From Aquabacter cavernae (GTDB taxonomy: Bacteria; Pseudomonadota; Alphaproteobacteria; Rhizobiales; Xanthobacteraceae), in assembly GCF_003993795.1 (NCBI RefSeq), contig NZ_RWKV01000008.1, positions 620,001-684,000 of the forward strand: 64,000 bases of DNA, written 5' to 3'. Every line of letters begins with the position of its first letter. The first letter of the stretch is position 1. The position numbers were made by a program, and so were the translations under genes. The notes below the pieces were generated by a model. The model ran no database searches, had not been told where the DNA came from, and was given only the letters and a program-made list of their open reading frames with translations. Below, in pieces: positions 8,753-18,473 of this stretch.

Positions 8753-9559
8753 ATGGACGCTGTGGCAGGCCAGGACGACACCGATATCGACGGCAAGCGC
8801 GATGTGCTGATCTCCGTGCGCGACCTTGTGGTCGGGTTCGGCGATCGCACCATTCTCGACCATCTGAACCTCGACATTTATCGCGGCGAGATCCTCGGCT
8901 TCGTGGGCACGTCCGGCGGCGGCAAGTCGGTGCTCACGCGCACCATTCTCGGCCTCGTGCCGAAGCGGTCCGGCGTCGTGGAGGTATTCGGGCAGGATCT
9001 CGACACGCTCTCCGAGGAGCAGCGCTCGGCGGTGGAGCGGCGATGGGGCGTGCTGTTCCAGCAAGGCGCGCTCTTCTCGTCGCTGACCGTGAAGCAGAAC
9101 ATCCAGTTTCCGCTGCGGGAGAATCTCAAGCTCTCCCAGGCCCTCATGGACGACATCGCCTACGCGAAGCTCGAAATGGTCGGGCTGAAGACCGATGCGG
9201 GCGAGAAGCTTCCCTCCGAATTGTCCGGCGGCATGATCAAGCGCGCGGCGCTCGCCCGCGCCTTGGCTCTTGATCCCGACATCCTGTTTCTGGACGAGCC
9301 CACGTCCGGCCTCGACCCCATCGGCGCCGGTGATTTCGACGAACTGATCCGGACCCTGCAGCAGACTTTGGGCCTGACGGTTTTCATGGTAACGCACGAT
9401 CTGGACAGTCTGCATACGGTCTGCGATCGAATCGCCGCGCTGGGCGACGGCAAGATCATCGCGCAGGGTACGATCGAGACGATGATGGAATCCCACCATC
9501 CTTGGCTGCGGGCCTATTTCCACGGAACCCGCGCCCGCGCGGTCCGTTCCGACCGGTGA
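8753..9559 (+). CDS. MlaF-type ABC ATPase
   Basis: The 268-residue ATPase carries Walker A GTSGGGKSV, a Q-loop at FQQGALFSSL, the signature LSGGMIKR and Walker B ILFLDEPTSGLDP, then the switch histidine in VTHDL. The LSGGMIKR variant with Met-Ile-Lys is characteristic of the MlaF/Ttg2A/TGD3 lipid-transport branch. It starts six bases after the permease stop and precedes the MCE protein, so it should power the same complex on the cytoplasmic face. Confidence 0.92.
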   Translation: MDAVAGQDDTDIDGKRDVLISVRDLVVGFGDRTILDHLNLDIYRGEILGFVGTSGGGKSVLTRTILGLVPKRSGVVEVFGQDLDTLSEEQRSAVERRWGVLFQQGALFSSLTVKQNIQFPLRENLKLSQALMDDIAYAKLEMVGLKTDAGEKLPSELSGGMIKRAALARALALDPDILFLDEPTSGLDPIGAGDFDELIRTLQQTLGLTVFMVTHDLDSLHTVCDRIAALGDGKIIAQGTIETMMESHHPWLRAYFHGTRARAVRSDR

Positions 9560-9574
9560 AGTGAGGAAGGGCGG

Positions 9575-10495
9575 ATGGAGACACGGGCCAATTACACCAT
9601 AATCGGCGCCTTCACCCTCCTCGTGCTCGCGGGGGCTTTCGGCTTTGTCTACTGGTTCATGCGTCCCCTGACCTCGGACAACCGGCGGGCCTACGAAATC
9701 GTCTATGAGGGCACGGTGAGCGGCCTGCGCCAGGGCAACAGCGTCACCTTCAACGGTATCCCCGTGGGCCAGGTGGCGAGCCTGGGCCTGCTGCCGGACC
9801 GGCCCAATGAGGTGCTGGTGCGCGTGGACGTGGACGCCAACGTGCCGGTCCTCTCCGACGTGCAGGCCGGCCTGGAATCCCAGGGATTGACGGGCATCGT
9901 CATCGTGTCGCTGCGCGGCGGCGAGCCGGGCGCCAAGCCCCTTCCGCTCGGCCCCAACGGCGTGCCGCGCATGGAAGCGGAGGGCGGCACGGGCATGGCC
10001 GGCCTTATCTCCACCGTCCAGGACGTGGCGCGGCGCATCAACGGCATTCTCGACGCCGTCGATCCCGGCCAGGTGAAGCAGATCGTCGCCAACGTGACGA
10101 CCTTCTCCCAGGCCCTGTCGGACCATTCCGAGGACGTGGGCAGCCTGCTGAAGCGCTCCAACGAGATTGCCGGGCAGCTCCAGGATCTGGCCACCAAGGC
10201 CGATTCCATCGTCTCCGATCTGAAGAAGGCGTCCAGCGAGCCCACCGGCCTGCTCAATCAGGCCACCGAGGCGGCCACGTCCGTGCGCAAGCTCGCCGAC
10301 AATATCGACGCCCGCACGGCGGAATTGTCCGCGCAGCTCAGGCAGTTCACGGGACCGGGCCTGCGCCAGTTCGAAGCCCTTGCAGTTGACGGACGCCGCA
10401 CTTTGTCGGACATCGACCGCACCTTGAGAAATTTCGAGCGCAATCCGCGCCAGTTCCTTTTCGGCGGCAATACGGTGCCGGAATATAGGCGGTAG
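9575..10495 (+). CDS. MlaD/MCE-domain lipid-transport protein
   Basis: The 306-residue protein has a short cytoplasmic start (METRANYTI), one membrane helix at about residues 9-30, then a single MCE domain (GTVSGLRQGNSVTFNGIPVG is its conserved start). A long helical tail of some 170 residues follows. MlaD proteins form hexameric rings in the periplasm and hand lipids between the permease complex and carriers. The tail is much longer than that of E. coli MlaD (about 183 residues) and resembles the extended form seen in other Alphaproteobacteria and in chloroplast TGD2. GGAAGGGCGG just upstream gives a good ribosome site. Confidence 0.9.
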   Translation: METRANYTIIGAFTLLVLAGAFGFVYWFMRPLTSDNRRAYEIVYEGTVSGLRQGNSVTFNGIPVGQVASLGLLPDRPNEVLVRVDVDANVPVLSDVQAGLESQGLTGIVIVSLRGGEPGAKPLPLGPNGVPRMEAEGGTGMAGLISTVQDVARRINGILDAVDPGQVKQIVANVTTFSQALSDHSEDVGSLLKRSNEIAGQLQDLATKADSIVSDLKKASSEPTGLLNQATEAATSVRKLADNIDARTAELSAQLRQFTGPGLRQFEALAVDGRRTLSDIDRTLRNFERNPRQFLFGGNTVPEYRR

Positions 10496-10501
10496 GCAAT
10501 C

Positions 10502-11128
10502 ATGAGTCGTCAGGGGATGGGTGCGAAGGTGCGCCGCTTTCCACGTGTCACCGCCTTCGCTCCCGGCGCCGCTTTGGCGGCGGCGCTTGCGCTCGCGGCC
10601 TGCGGCTCCACGCCGACCCCCACTTTCGACCTCTCCGCTCCCACCGCCTTCGCCGCGCGTGGGGCAGGCGAGGGGCAGCTGGTGGTGGTGACGCCCACCG
10701 CGCTTGCCGCCCTCGACACCGAGCGCATCCTTGTCGAGCCGACGCCCGGCCAGATCACCTATCTGCCCGACGCCCAGTGGAGCGACCGCCTGACGGCTTT
10801 GCTGCAGGCGCGCACCATCCAGGCTTTCGAGAATGGCAGCAAGCTGCGCCGCGTCGCCCGCCCGGGCGATGGCATCCAGCCCGACTACCAGCTCAATCTC
10901 GATATCCGCACCTTCGGCGTGAAGGTGACCGCTGGCGCGCCGGAAGCAGTTGTGGAACTGTCGGCCAAGGTAATCGGCGTCACCGCCGGCAAGATCCTCG
11001 CCGCCCGCGTCTTCAGCGCCCGCGTGCCCGTCACCGCCATGAACGGCGCAGGCGCCACGGCGGCGCTCGATACGGCCTCCAACAAGGTGCTCACCGACGT
11101 GGTGATCTGGGCGTCCTCCCGGTTCTGA
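10502..11128 (+). CDS. ABC-type transport auxiliary lipoprotein
   Basis: The 208-residue protein has a lipoprotein signal with lipobox LAAC, cysteine at about residue 34. The mature part contains FDLSAPTAF and YLPDAQWSDRLTALLQARTIQAFE, the pattern of the ABC_trans_aux (PqiC/YmbA-like) family, which are small lipoproteins paired with MCE systems. It starts six bases after the MCE gene, so it completes a permease-ATPase-MCE-lipoprotein operon. It most likely sits in the outer or inner membrane and docks the MCE tail. Short direct repeats (TTCTGACGG) span its stop codon. Confidence 0.85.
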   Translation: MSRQGMGAKVRRFPRVTAFAPGAALAAALALAACGSTPTPTFDLSAPTAFAARGAGEGQLVVVTPTALAALDTERILVEPTPGQITYLPDAQWSDRLTALLQARTIQAFENGSKLRRVARPGDGIQPDYQLNLDIRTFGVKVTAGAPEAVVELSAKVIGVTAGKILAARVFSARVPVTAMNGAGATAALDTASNKVLTDVVIWASSRF

Positions 11129-11456
11129 CGGTTCTGACGGTTCGGCGTTTTCGGGATGCGGATGTCCCGTTGCGCCTGGGGCTGATCGGCCGTCACGGCG
11201 TTGGCGGGCTTTCGCCTATTCAGGCTCGTCATGGCGGGGCTTGTGCTGGGCACCCACGCCTCTGCGTCGAGCGCGCACTTGCCGGAATTTCATAGATGGC
11301 CGGGACAAGCGCGGCCATGACGTTGCTCTGTTAGACAAGCCGCTCACACCGCTTGGATGTCGATGCGAAACTTAGGGCGGCCCCGTTGAGGGGCTGTCCG
11401 TCTACCGCATTTGCCATGTCGGTATTTGAGCACGCACGACGATCCCCCTCGACCTT

Positions 11457-11580
11457 CCCCCTCCCAACCCTCCCCCGCAAGCGGGAGAGGGCTTCGCGGT
11501 GCGCAAGCTGGAAGAGCGCCCCGTTGCCTTCAACGCAACAGATCCCCTCTCCCGCTTGCGGGGGAGGGTTAGGGAGGGGG
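11457..11580. repeat. Long imperfect palindromic repeat element
   Basis: Arms of about 35 bases (11457-11491 and 11545-11580) are near-perfect inverted copies, each built around CCGCAAGCGGGAGAGGG or its complement with flanking CCCTCCC/GGGAGGG tracts. A 53-base spacer separates them. Each arm also contains a small internal palindrome (CCGC-AA-GCGG). As RNA it would form a long hairpin. This is the style of dispersed intergenic palindromic repeats in Alphaproteobacteria. Whether it recurs elsewhere in this genome cannot be seen here. Confidence 0.75.
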
Positions 11581-11662
11581 CGAGTCGCGAGACGAGCCAA
11601 GACCACCGCTCGCTCTCAATGAATGAGAGGCTGTGCAGCCGATCCGCCGCTCAGCCGAAAAC

Positions 11663-11699
11663 GCAAACGGCCCGTGAGCGGGGCTCACGGGCCGTTTGC
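11663..11699 (-). terminator. Intrinsic terminator of the giant coiled-coil gene
   Basis: A perfect 17-bp stem (GCAAACGGCCCGTGAGC and its complement) with a GGG loop is followed on the minus strand by GTTTTCGG. It lies about 54 bases past the stop of the minus-strand gene. Confidence 0.85.
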
Positions 11700-11752
11700 A
11701 GTGACATCCGGCAATCCCCCCGCCTCCGGCGCGAAGACCGGAGGCGATTGCC

Positions 11753-14700
11753 TCAGTCGAAGTGACCGGCCGCGTGGGCCAGCATGGTGTAGACCTTGCC
11801 CGTATCCGAGGTGAGATAGGTCTTGGTCAGCACATTGCCGCGGTCATCCGCCCCCACCTGCTCCAGCAGGCGGTCGAACTCTGCGATGTAGCGGTCCACC
11901 GTGTCGCGGAACTCGGCATCGGTGCGGTACTTGCGGCGCAGCTCGTCGAAGGTCTGCTGCCCTTGCATGGTGTAGAGGCGGCGGGTGAAGACGTTGCGCT
12001 CGCCGCGCTTGTAGCGGTCCCACAGTTCCACAGCCGCGTTGTGGTCCATCATCCGGGCGATATCCACGGACAGGGAATCCAGGGATTCGATGGTGTGCCG
12101 CGGCAGGCGGGTGCGGGTGGGCTCGGCCCGGCGGGGCGGCTCCGCCACGGGGGCCGGGACATCCGCCAGATCGCCGGAGGCGCGGGCCAGAAGCTCGGAG
12201 AGCCAGCTGTCGCGGCCACCCTCGGCCTCACGGGGAGGCTGGGCGCGCTCGACGGGAGCCCGCTCCTGCGGGGCCGGGCGCTCGGGAGCCACCTCGGCAC
12301 GGCGCGGGGGCAAAGGCGACATGCGACGCGGCGGCTCGCTCTGGGCCGGCGGCTGGACCGGGGCTTCGGCGCGCGGGCGCACCGGGGCGGGACGGTCCAT
12401 CGCGGGACGTTCCACCGGAACGCGCTCCGGCTGACGCTCCACAGGCCGTTCGACCTGTCGCTCCACCACGCGCTCAACCGGGGCGGGACGCTCGACCGTA
12501 CGCTCGACGGGCGCGGGGCGCGGGGCCTCGCGGGTCACGATCCGGCCCGGCGCGGCGGACACGTCCACCGACTGCCCCTGGCGGGCGACGATCTCGTTCA
12601 GTTCCGCGAGCGCCTTGATCTGCTCGGCCACGGCGCGGCGCATGGAGGCGGCGGTCGCCTCGGTCTCGGCGGGGAGTTCGAGGATGCCCTTCTTCATCTC
12701 CTCGCGGGCCAGCTCAATGGAGCGCTGCACGTCGCCGGCCGCGCCCTTGAACTGGCGCGACACTTCGGTGAAGCGGCGCCCGGTCTCCTCGAACATGCGG
12801 TTCACCTCGCCGAGCGAGTCCTGGTAGGAGGCGCGCAGCAACTCCGCCACGCGCTCGCGCTCCGCACCGGAGGCGTTGCGCACCTGCTCGAACTGGGTTT
12901 CCAGCGCCTTGGTGGTGTTCGCGGCGGAATTGACCACGGTGTTGGAAATGTCCTGCGCGCGCCGCTGGGCGGCCATGAAGGACTGTTCCAGCATGCCCTG
13001 GAAGGTGGAGAGCCGCCCTTCCAGATCCTGCGCCTGCTGCGACAGGTCCAGACCGAGGGCGTCGATGGCCGCCTTGCGCTGGGTGAGCACGGCTTCCACC
13101 TGCTCGTTGGTCTGGCCGAAGGCCTGCGAGCTTTCCTGCACGGCCCGCGCCTGCGCCTCGAAGCGCTGGGTGAGGGCGCCGATCTCCACGAGCGCCCCAT
13201 CGCTGAGGGCCCGCAGATTCTCCACCTCGATGCCGAGCTGGCCCACGGTGCCCGCCGCGGAATTGTTCAGGGCGCGCGCATTGTCCTGCAGCGCCTGGAC
13301 CTGATCGGCGAAGCCGGTCTCGAAATGGCCGAGGGCGGCCACCACGCTGCTCATGGCCTGCTTGAACGAGCTGTCCGTCTCGCCCAGGCGCTGGATCATG
13401 GCGTCCACGTCGCCCTTCACCGAGGCATTGGCCGCAGCGATCTCGAAGGCGGTGCGGCTCGCCGCATCCTGGAGACCGGAGAGGAACTGGGCGTTCTTGC
13501 CGTCGATGGCGTCGGTGAGTTCCTGCAGACGATCGGTGAGCGCCTGGGAGATGGCATCCGCCTGCCCGCTGAGGGTCACGCCCACATTCTGCGCAAGGCC
13601 CGACAGGGTGAACTCCACCTGGGCGGCGTCCTGGCGCAGGCGGGACGAGACCGCCTCCACCTTGCCGATGAGGTTCTGGGTGACGGCGGTGCCGCGCATC
13701 TCCAGGGCGGCGGAGACGCCTTCCAGGCGGTTCGCGACAAGATCCTCGATCCGCAGGACGCGGTGGTCGATCTGGTCGGCAATCTCCTGGGCCCGCGACG
13801 CCAGCGTGTCGTTGACGAAGTCGGTGCGCTCGGTGAGCAGGGCGCCCACGTCCTGGGCGCGGGCGGTAAGGGTGTCGCCCAGCGCCTGGGCCTGCGCGCT
13901 CAGCATGTCGCCGACGCTCTGCGCCCGATAGCCGAGGCTGGCGCCCAGATGCTCCGCCCGCTCGTTCAGCAGGGCGCTGATGGACTGGGTGCTCTGGGTC
14001 AGGGTCGTGTCGAAGCGGCTCGACTGCTCCGAGAGGACGTCCGAGATGGCGCGGGTGCGCTCGGCGAAGAAGCCGTCGAGGCTGGACAGCGCCTGATCGA
14101 CACCGACGCCGGCCGAGAGGGCACCGGCCGACAAGGCGCGGTCCAACTCGCCGGAGCGCGCATCGAGCGTGGCGGTGAGGGTGTTGGCGCGCTCCGTGAA
14201 GACCGCCTCCAGGTTCGCCACGGCCTGGTCGAGGCCGTAGGTGGCCATCTGCGCGCCCGAGGAAATGGACTGCGCCAGATCGCTGGAGCGTGCATCAAGC
14301 GCCGCGGTGAGGCTGTCGGCGCGCTCCGTGAAGACCGCCTCCAGGTTCGCCACGGCCTGATCGAGCCCATAGGTGGCCATCTGCGCGCCCGAGGAAATGG
14401 ACTGCGCAAGCGCGTTGGAGCGCATGTCGATGGCATCGGTGATGAAGCCGGTGCGTTCGGTGAAGAAGGTATCGAGGCTCGCGAGGGCCTGATCGACGCC
14501 TGCATTCGCCGAGAGCGTGCCGGAGGAGAGGGCACGGTCCAGCTGGCCGGCGCGCGAATCCAGCGCGGCGGTGAGCGTGTTGGCCCGTTCCGTGAAGACC
14601 GCTTCCAGGTTCGCCGCCGCCAGATCCAGACCGTCGGTCGCCATCTGCGCGCCCGCCGTGATGGACTGCGCCAGCTCGCTGGAGCGGGCGTCGAGGGCCG

Positions 14701-16966
14701 AGGTGAGCGCGCCGGCGCGCTCGGAGAAGAAGCCGTCGATGGTGGCGAGCGCCTGATCGAGGCTGTCGGTGGCCGCCTGGGCGCCCTGCGTCACCGCGCT
14801 CGACAGCGCATTGGAGCGCGCGTCCAGGGTGGCGGTGAGCGCCTCGGTGCGCTCGGAGAAGAAGGTGTCGATGGTGGCCAGAGACTGGTCGAGGCTGTCG
14901 CCGGTGGTCTGGACGCCGGTGGCCAGGGCCTGGGAGAGCTGGCCGGCACGCTGCGCAAGGCTATCGGCCAGTGCACGGGTGCGGGTCTCCACCACGCGCT
15001 CCGCCTGGGTGAGGCGGGTGTCGATGGCGCCGGTGAGGGCTTCCGCCGTGGCGTCGAGCCGCTGGTCGAGCCCGTTGAGCGTGCTCTGGAGGCTTTCGTT
15101 GAGCACGTTGATCTGCGTCGAGAGGCCGTCCACCAGGGTGGGCGCATGCTGGCGCAGGGTGGAATCCAGGGTCTCGACGCCCTGCCGGACGGCCTGGGCC
15201 ATGAGCTGGCTGTCATGGCCGATGCGCTCGGCGAGGTTGGCGCCGTCCACGGTGACAGTCTCCTCGATGCTGCGCAGGCGGTCGGACAGCATCTCGCTGA
15301 GCGCGTCGCCCTTGGCACCGATGGAGGCGAGGACATCCTCGGCGGTCTCGCCGAAGGCCTCGGTGATGCTGGCGCCCCGGGCGCCAATGGATTCGGTGAC
15401 TTCCAGGCCCACCGTGCCCAGGCGATCGGACAGGTCGGAACCGGCGGAGGCGAGGGCCTCGGCGATCTCGTCGCCCTTCTGGAGCAGGGAGGTGGTGACG
15501 TCCTGTCCGCTGCGGGCGAGGGCCTCGGTCAGGCGCTCGCCGGTCTCCGCCAGACGCGCCTGGAGGTCTTCCCCATGCACCGCCACGGCGTCGTGGATGC
15601 GGTTGCCCGCCGCCTCGATGCGATCGGCCAGATCTCCGCCATGCACCGCAAGCGTCTCGCCGACGCGGGTGCCGGTCGCCTCGATCTTGCGCACGAGATC
15701 GCCGCCGCGCTGGGAGAAGTCCTGCACCATGCCTTCGCCGGCTTCCCGGAAGGAGGTGGTGATTTCCTCGGCGCGCACCGCGATGTCGTCGGAGAAGCGG
15801 GCGCTGTTGGCTTCCAGCGCCTCGACCACCGCGTTGCGGTTGAGATCGGCGCCGGTCGCGACTTCCTCGCTCCAGCGGGAAATGAGCACCGCCACTTCGG
15901 TGGAGGAGGAGAGCAGGCTGGCGCTCAGCTCGTCCGTGCGGGTCTTCATGGTGGTGGCGAGCGTGTCGGAGGCGCGGGTGAGGTTGCCCTCCAGCGTGGC
16001 GCCGATGGCCTGGAGCCGGTCGATCAGGTCGCCGCTCTTGCTGCTCAGGGTCTCGGCCACGTTGTCGCCGGCGCTGGTGAGGGCGGAGGTCAGTTCCGCC
16101 CCGCGCTGGGTGAGCATCTCGTTCGCCTGGTCAAGGGCGGCGGTCACATTGTCCTGCACCCGGTCCGCGACCTCGCGCACCTCGGTGGAGAGCATGGTCT
16201 CGGCATCCAGGATGCCTTCGCGCAGCCGCTCGGTGTGGTCGAGGATGTTCTGGCGCTCGCCCTGAAGCTCCTCGATCAGGTGGCGGATGCGGATCTCGTT
16301 GTCCTCATAGGCGCGCTCCAGGATGGAGACTTCGTTGCGCACCACGGTCTCAAGCTCGGCGGCCCGGGCGATGGCGCGGTCGAGGCCCTCGCCCATGGCG
16401 GCCACCTCGCGGCGCACGGCCTGGCCCACGGTGACCACGGCGTCGATGCCGAGGGATTCCGGCTGGGCGAGCCGCAGCGCCACTTCCGTCATGGAGCGGC
16501 CGATGAGCTGAAGGTCTCGCGAGCGGCGCACCATGGCGGCCAGGGCGAAGAAGGCGATGGGCGGCAGGATCAGCCCGGCGAGAATGGCGAGCAGAGCAGG
16601 GGAGGCGAGCAGGGCGTCAATGCCGGAGACGCCGGTGAAGGCGGCCTTCTGTGTGGCGATGGCGTAGGGGGCGCCGAAGCCGAGCCACAGGATGGCGAAG
16701 CCGGCGGCCCACCAATAGGGCGCGGCGGAAGAGCGGCGCTGAAGCTGGCTGAGGAGCTGGCCGACGGTCTGCCGGTCGTCATTGGCGGCGCGGCGGTCGG
16801 CCACTTCCACACGGGTACGGCGGGGCCTGGGCTCCCGGCTGGGGGCGACGGTGCGCTCCTCGGCCGGAGGCGCGCTATCCGGATTGTCCATCTGGAGCGA
16901 GAGGGCTTCCTGAATGGCCGACAGAGCTGCCTCGGTCGGATCCTGGATCTTACGCGGTTGCTTCAT
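11753..16966 (-). CDS. Giant membrane-anchored coiled-coil protein, GPR/RgsE-like (polar growth)
   Basis: The 1737-residue protein starts [15 protein letters not shown] at the ATG ending at 16966; an earlier in-frame start would add 27 unlikely residues. A charged N-terminal tail (1-80) precedes two membrane helices (about 83-105 and 119-146). Almost continuous Ala/Asp/Glu/Leu-rich helix follows (about 150-1470), including regular 44-residue repeats at 661-968. A Pro/Arg/Glu linker (about 1475-1584, VERP-type repeats) leads to a conserved-looking C-terminal domain (1585-1737, with [20 protein letters not shown]). This architecture (very large, N-terminal membrane anchor, apolipoprotein-like helices) matches the growth-pole-ring protein GPR of Agrobacterium, RgsE in Sinorhizobium. 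The match is by architecture and taxon; I cannot align them here. Confidence 0.65.
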   Translation of the reverse strand: MKQPRKIQDPTEAALSAIQEALSLQMDNPDSAPPAEERTVAPSREPRPRRTRVEVADRRAANDDRQTVGQLLSQLQRRSSAAPYWWAAGFAILWLGFGAPYAIATQKAAFTGVSGIDALLASPALLAILAGLILPPIAFFALAAMVRRSRDLQLIGRSMTEVALRLAQPESLGIDAVVTVGQAVRREVAAMGEGLDRAIARAAELETVVRNEVSILERAYEDNEIRIRHLIEELQGERQNILDHTERLREGILDAETMLSTEVREVADRVQDNVTAALDQANEMLTQRGAELTSALTSAGDNVAETLSSKSGDLIDRLQAIGATLEGNLTRASDTLATTMKTRTDELSASLLSSSTEVAVLISRWSEEVATGADLNRNAVVEALEANSARFSDDIAVRAEEITTSFREAGEGMVQDFSQRGGDLVRKIEATGTRVGETLAVHGGDLADRIEAAGNRIHDAVAVHGEDLQARLAETGERLTEALARSGQDVTTSLLQKGDEIAEALASAGSDLSDRLGTVGLEVTESIGARGASITEAFGETAEDVLASIGAKGDALSEMLSDRLRSIEETVTVDGANLAERIGHDSQLMAQAVRQGVETLDSTLRQHAPTLVDGLSTQINVLNESLQSTLNGLDQRLDATAEALTGAIDTRLTQAERVVETRTRALADSLAQRAGQLSQALATGVQTTGDSLDQSLATIDTFFSERTEALTATLDARSNALSSAVTQGAQAATDSLDQALATIDGFFSERAGALTSALDARSSELAQSITAGAQMATDGLDLAAANLEAVFTERANTLTAALDSRAGQLDRALSSGTLSANAGVDQALASLDTFFTERTGFITDAIDMRSNALAQSISSGAQMATYGLDQAVANLEAVFTERADSLTAALDARSSDLAQSISSGAQMATYGLDQAVANLEAVFTERANTLTATLDARSGELDRALSAGALSAGVGVDQALSSLDGFFAERTRAISDVLSEQSSRFDTTLTQSTQSISALLNERAEHLGASLGYRAQSVGDMLSAQAQALGDTLTARAQDVGALLTERTDFVNDTLASRAQEIADQIDHRVLRIEDLVANRLEGVSAALEMRGTAVTQNLIGKVEAVSSRLRQDAAQVEFTLSGLAQNVGVTLSGQADAISQALTDRLQELTDAIDGKNAQFLSGLQDAASRTAFEIAAANASVKGDVDAMIQRLGETDSSFKQAMSSVVAALGHFETGFADQVQALQDNARALNNSAAGTVGQLGIEVENLRALSDGALVEIGALTQRFEAQARAVQESSQAFGQTNEQVEAVLTQRKAAIDALGLDLSQQAQDLEGRLSTFQGMLEQSFMAAQRRAQDISNTVVNSAANTTKALETQFEQVRNASGAERERVAELLRASYQDSLGEVNRMFEETGRRFTEVSRQFKGAAGDVQRSIELAREEMKKGILELPAETEATAASMRRAVAEQIKALAELNEIVARQGQSVDVSAAPGRIVTREAPRPAPVERTVERPAPVERVVERQVERPVERQPERVPVERPAMDRPAPVRPRAEAPVQPPAQSEPPRRMSPLPPRRAEVAPERPAPQERAPVERAQPPREAEGGRDSWLSELLARASGDLADVPAPVAEPPRRAEPTRTRLPRHTIESLDSLSVDIARMMDHNAAVELWDRYKRGERNVFTRRLYTMQGQQTFDELRRKYRTDAEFRDTVDRYIAEFDRLLEQVGADDRGNVLTKTYLTSDTGKVYTMLAHAAGHFD
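14063..14986 (-). repeat. Seven tandem 132-bp (44-residue) coding repeats
   Basis: Within the giant protein, residues 661-968 are seven back-to-back 44-residue units, each of the type ER-x-x-x-LT-x-x-LD-x-RS-x-x-L, then a GLDQA-x-AxLEAVF(T/S) end. Unit starts fall exactly every 132 bases, at 14854, 14722, 14590, 14458, 14326 and 14194. Forty-four residues equals four 11-residue helical turns, as in apolipoprotein-like and hendecad coiled coils. A degenerate further unit follows at residue 969. Two adjacent copies (14186-14275 and 14318-14407) differ at about three bases in 90. Confidence 0.85.
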
Positions 16967-17219
16967 GTTCGCCTCGTCGCCCCCGGTGCGGCTGTGCCGC
17001 ACGGTTACATTCGTCTGGTCTCGCGCTCCGCCGGACTGCGCATACAATCCGGCAAGAGTTTATTTACCTTGCTGCATCCTACCTTTGAGGGGCGACTCAT
17101 TGAAACCGCCCCCTGCCGCAGTTGTGAAGATATCGTTAACGCGCGCATCGCCCCGCGATCTCGTCTTATCGGAGCGAAGCCGCTATAGGGACGCCCGGAC
17201 CACAGGACATTCTTCGCAC

Positions 17220-17540
17220 ATGCCTCGCATTACGTTCGTTTCCTTCGATGGCGCGGAACGCACCGTGGAGGCCCCCGCGGGGGCGACCGCCATGGAGGCG
17301 GCGGTGAAGAACCGGGTGCCGGGCATCGACGCGGAATGCGGCGGCGCCTGTGCCTGTGCCACTTGCCATGTCTATGTGGATGAAGCGTGGCAGGCGGCGG
17401 TGGGCGAGCCGGAGCCCATGGAAGAGGACATGCTGGACTACGCCTTCGACGTGCGCCCGTCCTCGCGCCTGTCCTGCCAGATCTCGCTGACCCCCGCCTT
17501 GGACGGCCTCGTGCTGCGGGTTCCCGAACGTCAGGGATAA
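17220..17540 (+). CDS. 2Fe-2S ferredoxin, adrenodoxin type
   Basis: The 106-residue protein [11 protein letters not shown] has the adrenodoxin/putidaredoxin-type cluster ligands: [12 protein letters not shown] gives three cysteines spaced C-x5-C-x2-C, and the fourth is in SSRLSCQIS. The acidic patch [16 protein letters not shown] is the usual partner-binding helix. Such ferredoxins feed electrons to P450s, Fe-S assembly or oxygenases. The start was set at 17220, where the product matches family length; a longer open frame upstream is antisense to the giant gene. No reductase or P450 neighbour is present, so the partner is unknown. Confidence 0.9.
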   Translation: MPRITFVSFDGAERTVEAPAGATAMEAAVKNRVPGIDAECGGACACATCHVYVDEAWQAAVGEPEPMEEDMLDYAFDVRPSSRLSCQISLTPALDGLVLRVPERQG

Positions 17541-17603
17541 GTCCCGCGCTCATGCTTCGTTTACCGGGAGGCCACATTATTGCCCGGGGGATGAGGACAG
17601 ATC

Positions 17604-18473
17604 ATGACCCGTGCCATTGCTTCGGCTGAGAGATATCCCGCCGTGCCGTCCGCTGACCTGCGCTCGCCCACCATCCTCGTCTTCGATTCCGGCCTCGGCG
17701 GATTGTCCGTCTTCCGCGAGGTCGCCCGCGTCCGTCCGGACGCCCAGTTCGTCTATGCGGCGGATACGGCCGCCTTTCCCTACGGCGCCTGGAGCGAAAG
17801 CGCGCTCACCGGGCGCGTGGCGGAGGTGATGGACGGCCTGATCACCCGCTACCGGCCGGATCTGGTGGTGATTGCCTGCAACACGGCCTCCACTTTGGCT
17901 TTGCCGGTGCTGCGCGCCCAGCACGCCATCCCCTTCGTCGGGACGGTGCCCGCCATCAAGCCGGCTTGTGCGACATCCATCTCAAAACATATCAGCGTGC
18001 TGGCGACCCCCGGCACGGTGCGCCGTGACTATACGGCGGCGCTAATCCGCGACTTCGCCAGCGCCTGCAAGGTAGCCCTGGTGCCCAGCGATCGCTTGGC
18101 GGGCCTCGCCGAGGCAGTGATGAATGGCGATCCGGTGGATGACGCCGATATCCGCGCGGAGATCGCGCCCTGCTTCGTGAAGGCGGACGGCGGACGCACC
18201 GACACCGTGGTCCTGGCCTGCACCCATTATCCGCTCATTCTCGACCATCTGAAGCGCCTCGCGCCCTGGCCCGTGACCTGGGTGGACCCCGCGCCCGCCA
18301 TTGCCCGCCGCGTCGCCTCGCTGCTCGGTCCCACCAGCCGCGCCTCCAGCCCCAAGCCTGTCCTTCTGGCGGCAACAGGGGAGACATTGGACGCCCGTCT
18401 CGTGGGTGGCCTGTTGCAGCGGCCCATTGAACGCTCCGACCTCTTGGACGAACCCCGAAGGATCGCCTCTTGA
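17604..18473 (+). CDS. murI: Glutamate racemase
   Basis: The 289-residue enzyme converts L-glutamate to D-glutamate for peptidoglycan. It has the family motifs FDSGLGGLSVFREV (Asp about residue 28), VVIACNTASTLALP (first catalytic cysteine) and VVLACTHYPLIL (second catalytic cysteine). The ATG at 17604 lies after a GGGATGAGGA ribosome site. Its stop overlaps the start of the lytic transglycosylase gene (TGATG), which pairs precursor supply with murein remodelling. Confidence 0.93.
   Translation: MTRAIASAERYPAVPSADLRSPTILVFDSGLGGLSVFREVARVRPDAQFVYAADTAAFPYGAWSESALTGRVAEVMDGLITRYRPDLVVIACNTASTLALPVLRAQHAIPFVGTVPAIKPACATSISKHISVLATPGTVRRDYTAALIRDFASACKVALVPSDRLAGLAEAVMNGDPVDDADIRAEIAPCFVKADGGRTDTVVLACTHYPLILDHLKRLAPWPVTWVDPAPAIARRVASLLGPTSRASSPKPVLLAATGETLDARLVGGLLQRPIERSDLLDEPRRIAS

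Larger units (their letters stand above)
11129..11752. other. 624-base intergenic region, no gene seen
   Basis: The region separates the lipoprotein gene from the convergent giant coiled-coil gene. No frame here has a start with a ribosome site and a plausible product. It holds the imperfect palindromic repeat at 11457-11580 and the strong terminator at 11663-11699. The remainder shows nothing I recognise. Confidence 0.6.

Noticed and set aside
7583-10126. 847-codon minus-strand frame over the Mla operon
   Set aside because: Shadow of three strongly identified genes (permease, ATPase, MCE); no recognisable product.
11457-11580. CRISPR-like array
   Set aside because: There is one inverted pair, not repeated direct units with unique spacers, and no cas gene is present.
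11762-17188. 1808-codon open frame on the plus strand opposite the giant coiled-coil gene
   Set aside because: It is a shadow of the repeat-rich, GC-rich minus-strand gene. Its predicted product is a His/Gly/Arg-rich low-complexity string without family motifs, while the minus-strand frame has membrane helices, regular repeats and a terminator.
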